From Treponema sp. (GTDB lineage Bacteria; Spirochaetota; Spirochaetia; Treponematales; Breznakiellaceae), in contig JAISGE010000053.1 in assembly GCA_031263265.1 (NCBI GenBank), positions 1 through 18,662 of the forward strand: a stretch of 18,662 nt of DNA, written 5' to 3'. The first letter of the stretch is position 1; every line of letters begins with the position of its first letter. This document shows, in pieces, positions 14,246 to 18,662 of this stretch. The notes below the pieces were generated by a model. That model was given only the letters and a program-made list of their open reading frames with translations, was not told where the DNA came from and searched no databases. The position numbers and the translations under genes are program-made.

Positions 14246-15259
14246 ATGCAAAAAATTCGTATTGGTTCTGTGGGACTTGGCCGTTTGGGTTTGGCCCACG
14301 CAGAGAATATCGCCCTTAAAATTCGTCATGCAGAACTTACGGCCCTCTGTGATGTGGATACCCGTAAACTAAACCAAACCGCAGATGCCCTGGGGGTGCG
14401 CCATCGCTTCACCGCATTTGAGGACATGCTTTCCCTGCCGGAATTAGATGCGGTCGTGCTGGTTTCCCCTTCAGGACTCCACACCACCCAGATTGCCGCA
14501 GCCTTGGCCGCAGGGAAACACGTGTTTTCTGAAAAGCCCCTGGGGGTTACCGTGGCGGAGTGTAAAGAAGCGGAAAAAGCCGTGGAGGCCCACCCGGATT
14601 TGGTGTTCATGTTGGGCTTTATGCGGCGATTCGATGGTTCCTACCAATATGCCCAGCAGAAAGTCGCGGCAGGGGAAATCGGCAAACCAGTGCTGTTCCG
14701 TTCCTACAGCCAAGACCCGGAAAAGTTCATTGCCGGGGCCATTGCGTTTGCCCCTCATTCCGGGGGCCAATTCCTGGATATGGCGGTGCATGACATAGAC
14801 CTGGCCCGGTGGTTTACCGGCAGCGAACCGGAAACCGTGTATGCCATTGGGGGCTGTTACGCGCATCCTGAATTTGCCCAATACCAGGACGGGGACAATG
14901 TATCCTGCCTCATGCGGTTTAAGAACGGGTGCATGGTGTTTCTCTTTGCCGGGCGTACCGCGCCCCACGGGTATAACGTAGAAACCGAGATTATCGGTAC
15001 CCAGGGGATCCTTAGGATCGCCTCAGTACCCCAGAAAAACCTTGTGGAAGTTTTGGACAGCCACGGGGTGCGGCGAGAGTGCAGTGAAAACTTCCTGGAA
15101 CGCTTTGGTGATGCATATTGTAACGAGATTCAAGCCTTTGTGGATTGCATTGTTACCGGGCAAAAGCCCCGGGTTTCTGTATATGACGGTACTCGGGTCT
15201 CAGAAATCGCCTATACCTGTAAGCGGGCTTTTGAGACCGGGGAACTCATCCGGTTTTAG
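14246..15259 (+). CDS. second inositol dehydrogenase-like oxidoreductase (Gfo/Idh/MocA family)
   Basis: The start at ATG 14246 is set by GGAG at 14234-14237 and places the Rossmann motif GLGRLG at residues 10-15; 337 residues result. SEKP has Lys97, and SGGQFLDMAVHDIDLARW has Asp178 and His182, so the catalytic Lys-Asp-His set is complete. It differs clearly from the IolG of the minus-strand operon, lacking the DPAPPP stretch. It probably acts on another inositol isomer, such as scyllo- or chiro-inositol, or interconverts inositol and inosose, letting several isomers enter one pathway. A C-terminal scrap of a close relative survives at 921-1007. It lies 37 bases after the permease and 114 before lacI. 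Confidence 0.88.
   Translation: MQKIRIGSVGLGRLGLAHAENIALKIRHAELTALCDVDTRKLNQTADALGVRHRFTAFEDMLSLPELDAVVLVSPSGLHTTQIAAALAAGKHVFSEKPLGVTVAECKEAEKAVEAHPDLVFMLGFMRRFDGSYQYAQQKVAAGEIGKPVLFRSYSQDPEKFIAGAIAFAPHSGGQFLDMAVHDIDLARWFTGSEPETVYAIGGCYAHPEFAQYQDGDNVSCLMRFKNGCMVFLFAGRTAPHGYNVETEIIGTQGILRIASVPQKNLVEVLDSHGVRRECSENFLERFGDAYCNEIQAFVDCIVTGQKPRVSVYDGTRVSEIAYTCKRAFETGELIRF
15185..15216 (+). repeat. 32-bp exact repeat shared with 930-961
   Basis: This stretch, inside the C-terminal part of the intact dehydrogenase gene, is the mate of the identical segment in the remnant at the other end of the locus, about 14.3 kb away, in the same orientation. Recombination between them would remove the whole iol locus. 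Confidence 0.85.
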
Positions 15260-15373
15260 CGTCTTCCCTCATAAGGGGATCAGCGCTTCCTCTCAGCTTG
15301 AAAAAATGCGGATTTTGGCTTGTACCGATTGCGTAAGTGATGTACCATAGGCAAGCAACGCAGGGGGAAGCGT

Positions 15374-16363
15374 ATGATCAGCATCAAAGATATTGCGAAA
15401 CAAGCAGGCATGTCTCCTGCTACGGTTTCCCGGGTTATTAATCGTAAAGGCAATGTAAATCCAGTAAAGCGGGAACAGATTCTTAAAATAATAGAACAAA
15501 CCGGCTATGTACCGAATCAAGCGGCTCGGAGCATGGTGTTACAGCGGAGTTTCACCATAGGTATCATTATCAATGACACCTTTAATATGTTTCAGCGCCA
15601 GCTTTTTTCGGTCATTGAACGGCGGCTTGAATTCTTTGGGTACCATACCTTGTTTTTCTTTGTGCAATTTGACCGTGAAGCAGCCTGTCTTGCCCGCTTA
15701 AAGTCAGAAACCCTCGACGGTCTCATCATGATCCATGAGATGAAAGATCCCCAGTTTTACGCCTACGCAGCGGAGATGAGCCTTCCTATCGTAGCATCCA
15801 CCTTTAGCACCCCGGGGGTTCTCTCGATTCACGTCAATGAAGAACAGGCCGCCTTTGATGCGGTGAGCCATCTTATCAGTCTGGGACACCGGAAGATTTA
15901 CATGATAAGCGGCCGCGGTTTTTCCTTTGGCAGGCAGCGGGCAGAAGGGTTCTTCCAAGCCCACGAAGCCGCGGGACTTGAGCGGAACGAAAGCCGGCTG
16001 GTTCAAGTACCCTATTACACCGCGGAATTTGGTATGTACGGTATGCGGGAATGTCTGCTCCGAGACCGGGATTTTTCCGCGCTCTTTGCCGCTACCGATG
16101 AACTGGCTATCGGCGCGGTACGGGTGTTGAGAGATGAGGGCCTACGGGTTCCTGAGGATATTTCCGTGGTTGGATTCGACGACATCGAAATCACCGATTA
16201 TCTCATCCCCCGGCTCACCACCATCCGGCAGCCCTTGGATGCCATCGGCGAACAAACCGCCTTGACCCTGCATAAACTTATCAACGGCACCCGGGGAAAC
16301 GGGGCAGATATGATCCTTCCCTATAAACTTATCATCCGGGAATCCACAGCCCGGAAGATGTAA
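15374..16363 (+). CDS. LacI-family transcriptional regulator of the inositol locus
   Basis: A 329-residue regulator. The N-terminal helix-turn-helix ISIKDIAKQAGMSPATVSRV covers residues 2-21, followed by the hinge GYVPNQAARSM at 44-54, and then a periplasmic-binding-protein-like effector domain with ATDELAIGAVRVL and the LTTIRQP segment near the end. AGGGGGAAG precedes the ATG. It most likely represses both divergent operons by binding the AACGTT-centred sites at 10414 and 10600, released by inositol or an intermediate. It replaces the DeoR-type IolR of Bacillus. A 114-base gap separates it from the dehydrogenase; no convincing promoter is seen there. It converges on the exbB-like gene with only 11 bases between stops and no clear terminator. 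Confidence 0.92.
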   Translation: MISIKDIAKQAGMSPATVSRVINRKGNVNPVKREQILKIIEQTGYVPNQAARSMVLQRSFTIGIIINDTFNMFQRQLFSVIERRLEFFGYHTLFFFVQFDREAACLARLKSETLDGLIMIHEMKDPQFYAYAAEMSLPIVASTFSTPGVLSIHVNEEQAAFDAVSHLISLGHRKIYMISGRGFSFGRQRAEGFFQAHEAAGLERNESRLVQVPYYTAEFGMYGMRECLLRDRDFSALFAATDELAIGAVRVLRDEGLRVPEDISVVGFDDIEITDYLIPRLTTIRQPLDAIGEQTALTLHKLINGTRGNGADMILPYKLIIRESTARKM

Positions 16364-16374
16364 ACCCTGGACTC

Positions 16375-17094
16375 CTAGGTATAGTCTTCCAAGGGAAGGA
16401 TATCCGCCTGGGAAGGCTTGGGGAGAAGTCGCCGGATAGGCAAGCCCCTATCCCCTCTGGGGGTGGTAAGTTCGATGATAAGGTCTGAACAGGTCTTTTC
16501 CACTTCCACCGTGAATTTGTCTACAATATGGGTAAAGAGTGAATGGGCTACCATCGCGATCAAGGCGATGACCAGGCCGAATACGGTGGTAATCAAGGCC
16601 TCATAGATACCGTTTGCCACGATTTGGGCGTTCACGTCAGTAGCTTCCGAGATGGATTTGAAGGCGCCTATCATGCCGGAAACCGTTCCCAGGAATCCGG
16701 TAAGGGGCGAGAGGGAACCCAGAGCGGTCAGAAAATTAAAGCCGTTTTCCAAAGAGGTAATGCAGCTCATGGCTTCGGCTTCGATGGCTTTTTCTATCTG
16801 ATGTTCCGGGAATCCTGCCCGGTTTATGAGGGTGAGCAGGATCCGGGCGCCTATCCGGCGTTTGGTCAGGCCGGTCAAATACTGCTGGGCTTCGGGGAGA
16901 TTATCGGTTTGCAGATATTCCTGGACCCGTACCTTGAGATCATCCACCCGTAAGTTATGATACAACAGATACACCGCCCGCTCCAAGGCGATTGCGATGG
17001 TAGCAATCGAAAAAAAGAGCAAGGGCCACATGAAGATACCGCCCATTTGAAAAAGGGTCAATAACGAAAACGAAGTACTACCGCTTTCCACCAT
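16375..17094 (-). CDS. exbB: MotA/TolQ/ExbB-family proton channel protein
   Basis: A 239-residue membrane protein with the three-helix layout of ExbB/TolQ: helix 1 at about 18-37 ending in the conserved ALERAVYL, a cytoplasmic loop, helix 2 at 120-145 carrying SLSPLTGFLGTVSGMIGAF, and helix 3 at 163-188. The family forms pentameric proton channels with ExbD/TolR that energise outer-membrane processes. No exbD-like gene follows: the frame ends 11 bases from the convergent lacI stop. An in-frame TAA lies just before the ATG, so the start cannot be further upstream, and no Shine-Dalgarno sequence precedes it. The predicted promoter would give a leader of only a few bases. TolQ versus ExbB cannot be settled here. 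Confidence 0.85.
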   Translation of the reverse strand: MVESGSTSFSLLTLFQMGGIFMWPLLFFSIATIAIALERAVYLLYHNLRVDDLKVRVQEYLQTDNLPEAQQYLTGLTKRRIGARILLTLINRAGFPEHQIEKAIEAEAMSCITSLENGFNFLTALGSLSPLTGFLGTVSGMIGAFKSISEATDVNAQIVANGIYEALITTVFGLVIALIAMVAHSLFTHIVDKFTVEVEKTCSDLIIELTTPRGDRGLPIRRLLPKPSQADILPLEDYT

Positions 17095-17103
17095 AGTGGA
17101 TGT

Positions 17104-17132
17104 ATCTTATCAGGATTCCAAGGATACGGCAA
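17104..17132 (-). promoter_or_regulatory. promoter of the exbB-like gene
   Basis: On the minus strand TTGCCG (17132-17127) and TAAGAT (17109-17104) are 17 bases apart. The start site would fall near 17097, about three bases before the ATG, implying a nearly leaderless mRNA. Confidence 0.45.
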
Positions 17133-17210
17133 GAGGAGCCTGCTGCATTTACGTTAAGGAAGGGCCTTTGCACTCCCCGGTAAAAAACAGGCGAATGTTT
17201 CAAAAACCCC

Positions 17211-17239
17211 TTGCGTTTTTTAGGCAGTACCGGTATACT
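17211..17239 (+). promoter_or_regulatory. promoter reading toward the LPP20-like and CsgG-like genes
   Basis: TTGCGT (17211-17216) and TATACT (17234-17239) are separated by 17 bases. Transcription from about 17246 would give a leader near 270 bases before the ATG at 17519. No recognised structured RNA was identified in 17246-17480; frames crossing it lack ribosome sites. Confidence 0.45.
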
Positions 17240-17482
17240 ACCTTTTATGTTGCACTATTCCGGGGACACGTTTTTTCCTGTATTGCAGAAAGCGTGCCAA
17301 GTTAGTCTACTTACAGAAGAATTTGTAACTACGCGGTTTTCTGCATCCCTGCGCACGCACTGCGGATGCAAGCGGCTGTTACGTAATACACCACCCACCC
17401 CAATATGCGCTAATTTTACCGGTTTTATATATAGAACGCCTCATGATAACCTCGTCGGGATCGGCGGGGCTGTTTGTATAAC

Positions 17483-17498
17483 ACGCTCCCAGGAGCGT
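17483..17498. promoter_or_regulatory. 16-bp perfect palindrome upstream of the ribosome site
   Basis: ACGCTCCCAGGAGCGT is a perfect palindrome ending nine bases before GAAGGAG. As RNA it forms a tight GC-rich hairpin. No T-run follows, so it is not a standard terminator. It could be an mRNA-stabilising hairpin or an operator. Confidence 0.35.
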
Positions 17499-17518
17499 AA
17501 ACAGTGAAGGAGATTACC

Positions 17519-18470
17519 ATGAAAAAAATTGACGGACGCAGACAACTCATAGACTACTATGTCAACAGTTGGAGTAGGCGGCTGAATTTTTCGGCAGCAA
17601 TGTAAGCTCAAGCCTTGAATTATGAGGATTTTTCAAATCGGTGTGTCCCGAGCCTATGATACCGCCGCGGATGCCCGCAACGCGGCCCGGGAAAACGCTT
17701 TTGCCCAGATTTTACAGTATTACGGCCAATATATCAGGGCTGCGAGCATCGAAAAATCAAGTCTCGCCGTCAGTTCCGATGAAGTCCTGACCCACTATAT
17801 TGAGGTGGAAGAAGAAATCACCCGGTTTGCCGAAACCGTGGTCTCCCAGGTCGGCGCAGACCGGTATTTTACCGAAGTCTACCTCAACGCGGCCAACCGG
17901 GAAGAATACATCGTCTATGTCCTCTGTCAAATAGGGCGGGTCAGAGCGGAGCGGGATATAGAGGATTTCGCCCAAACTATTTCTGAACGGTACGGCAATG
18001 TAATCAGAACCCAAAACACCCTGACCGGCGCGCTTAACGCCTGCACCAGGGCACGGGAAAACCTCCAGCAAAACATAGCCGCCAATATTGCCTCTAATTT
18101 GGGGGCCTATATACATATCCTGGAACTTTCCGCGTTTAGGGATTCGGATAGAGAAGACGTACAGCAGCTCGTATCCAGGGCTATTTCCAATGCAATACAG
18201 GTACGGCTGCCCAGCTTTGAGGTTTTGGAGTGGTATATAGAGCGGGGCACGGAAAACGGCAAACCCTGGTATACGGCGTATGTCCTGGTGCGTTTTCCCC
18301 GGCAGGACATAATCAGGATGATACAAGAGATACGTCCCGCGCCTATCGTACAGGAAATCCTGCGGACTTTGGTCCTCCGGGTTCCTCCGGCGGATATGGG
18401 TACGCTGCTTCTTGCGAACATGCTGGAAGCCTGTACCGCGACGATACAGGACCTGCAGACAGGGCTGTAA
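17519..18470 (+). pseudogene. LPP20-like secreted/envelope protein gene with frameshifted 5' end
   Basis: GAAGGAGATTACC precedes ATG 17519, but this frame stops after 28 codons at 17603-17605. Reading one base later from 17584 gives EFFGSNVSSSLE, and from 17622 a third frame continues as FQIGVSRAYDTAADARNAA and runs 282 codons to 18470. The joined text resembles LPP20-type treponemal envelope proteins, which have a secretory start and an A-x-x-A-R-x-N-A-F-A-Q-I helix. At least two single-base indels are needed, and the ATG at 17622 has no ribosome site. No signal peptide is visible in the first frame either. Alternatives are assembly errors or expression from an unrecognised start. The long intact 3' frame means damage is recent. 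A CsgG-like gene follows after 42 bases. Confidence 0.55.
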
Positions 18471-18512
18471 GAACCTGTCTTTGGAATTTTTTTTAGAGGA
18501 GAATGATGAACC

Positions 18513-18662
18513 ATGAAACGTAGTTTCGTTTTGTTTGTGTTTTGCCTTTCCGCGGCGTTGCTCTCCGCCCAGGAAACCGCTCTGCCCCGGCTGGCGGTGG
18601 TGCAGTTCGATACCAACGCAAATGACCAGAGGGTACTACAGGACGCGGTAAGCGTCCGCAAC
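18513..18662 (+). CDS. CsgG/FlgO-like secreted protein (partial, C-terminus beyond window)
   Basis: The frame from ATG 18513 has 50 codons and runs off the right edge. Residues 1-20 form a signal peptide (KRS, then a hydrophobic FVLFVFCLSAALLS, cleavage near S-A-Q). The mature start PRLAVVQFDTNANDQ is typical of a treponemal family of exported proteins whose N-terminal domain resembles CsgG/FlgO (P-x-L-A-V-x-x-F). Earlier ATGs at 18503 and 18506 hit a stop within seven codons, so 18513 is the start; AGAGGAGA lies about ten bases upstream. Role in the envelope is inferred from family; exact function unknown. Confidence 0.7.
   Translation, partial: MKRSFVLFVFCLSAALLSAQETALPRLAVVQFDTNANDQRVLQDAVSVRN

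Noticed and set aside
15260..15373. Separate promoter for lacI
   Set aside because: TTGAAA and TTGGCT -35 candidates lack a credible -10 box at proper spacing.
17211..17507. 98-codon frame in the leader before the LPP20-like gene
   Set aside because: No ribosome site at its start codons, Cys/Arg/Thr-rich text without domain, and it overlaps promoter and palindrome.
1..18662. CRISPR arrays, tRNA or rRNA genes, integrases or complete insertion sequences
   Set aside because: No regularly spaced repeats, RNA gene signatures, transposase motifs or terminal inverted repeats were seen.

Overview
The window looks like chromosomal DNA from a spirochete of the Treponema group, probably a gut-type treponeme with about 50% G+C. 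The clues are LPP20-like and CsgG-like secreted protein genes of a kind common in treponemes, and sugar ABC transporters beside Gfo/Idh/MocA dehydrogenases and LacI regulators. The assignment is an inference; no rRNA or other taxonomic marker is present.

Left flank (1-1608): the start of a CUT1-type solute-binding lipoprotein gene runs off the left edge on the minus strand, with a clear promoter. It is followed by a graveyard of broken genes: a 3' scrap of an inositol dehydrogenase-like gene, a frameshifted secreted-protein gene on the opposite strand, and the 3' third of a LacI regulator with a frameshift. The two outer scraps have the same order as the intact dehydrogenase-lacI pair at 14246-16363, so an older relative of that pair once stood here.

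Centre (1554-16363): a divergent myo-inositol locus. The minus-strand operon reads iolG, iolB, iolD, iolE, then an archaeal-type phosphoglycerate kinase (PGK), an archaeal-type (type II) glyceraldehyde-3-phosphate dehydrogenase (GAPDH) and the two halves of a split transketolase. The last four genes overlap one another by 4-8 bases. The plus-strand operon encodes a lipoprotein sugar-binding protein, an MglA/RbsA-like double ATPase, an RbsC-like permease, a second inositol dehydrogenase-like enzyme and a LacI regulator. Both operons start from a shared 305-base intergenic region, and each promoter has a LacI-type operator centred on AACGTT just downstream.

The transporter and first four enzymes should take up an inositol and convert it to 2-deoxy-5-keto-gluconate (DKG). 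The usual next enzymes, IolC kinase and IolJ aldolase, and IolA, are absent from the window. Transketolase, GAPDH-like and PGK-like proteins stand in their place. DKG has the stereochemistry of a transketolase donor. The four-carbon product would be a carboxylate analogue of glyceraldehyde 3-phosphate, which a GAPDH/PGK-like pair could turn into D-malate and ATP. This possible new branch of inositol catabolism is the main finding. It is a hypothesis; the conservative reading is lower glycolysis attached to the ordinary iol pathway.

Right flank (16375-18662): an ExbB/TolQ-like proton-channel gene with no exbD beside it and no visible ribosome site, then an LPP20-like gene with a frameshifted 5' end, then the start of a CsgG-like secreted protein gene that runs off the right edge.
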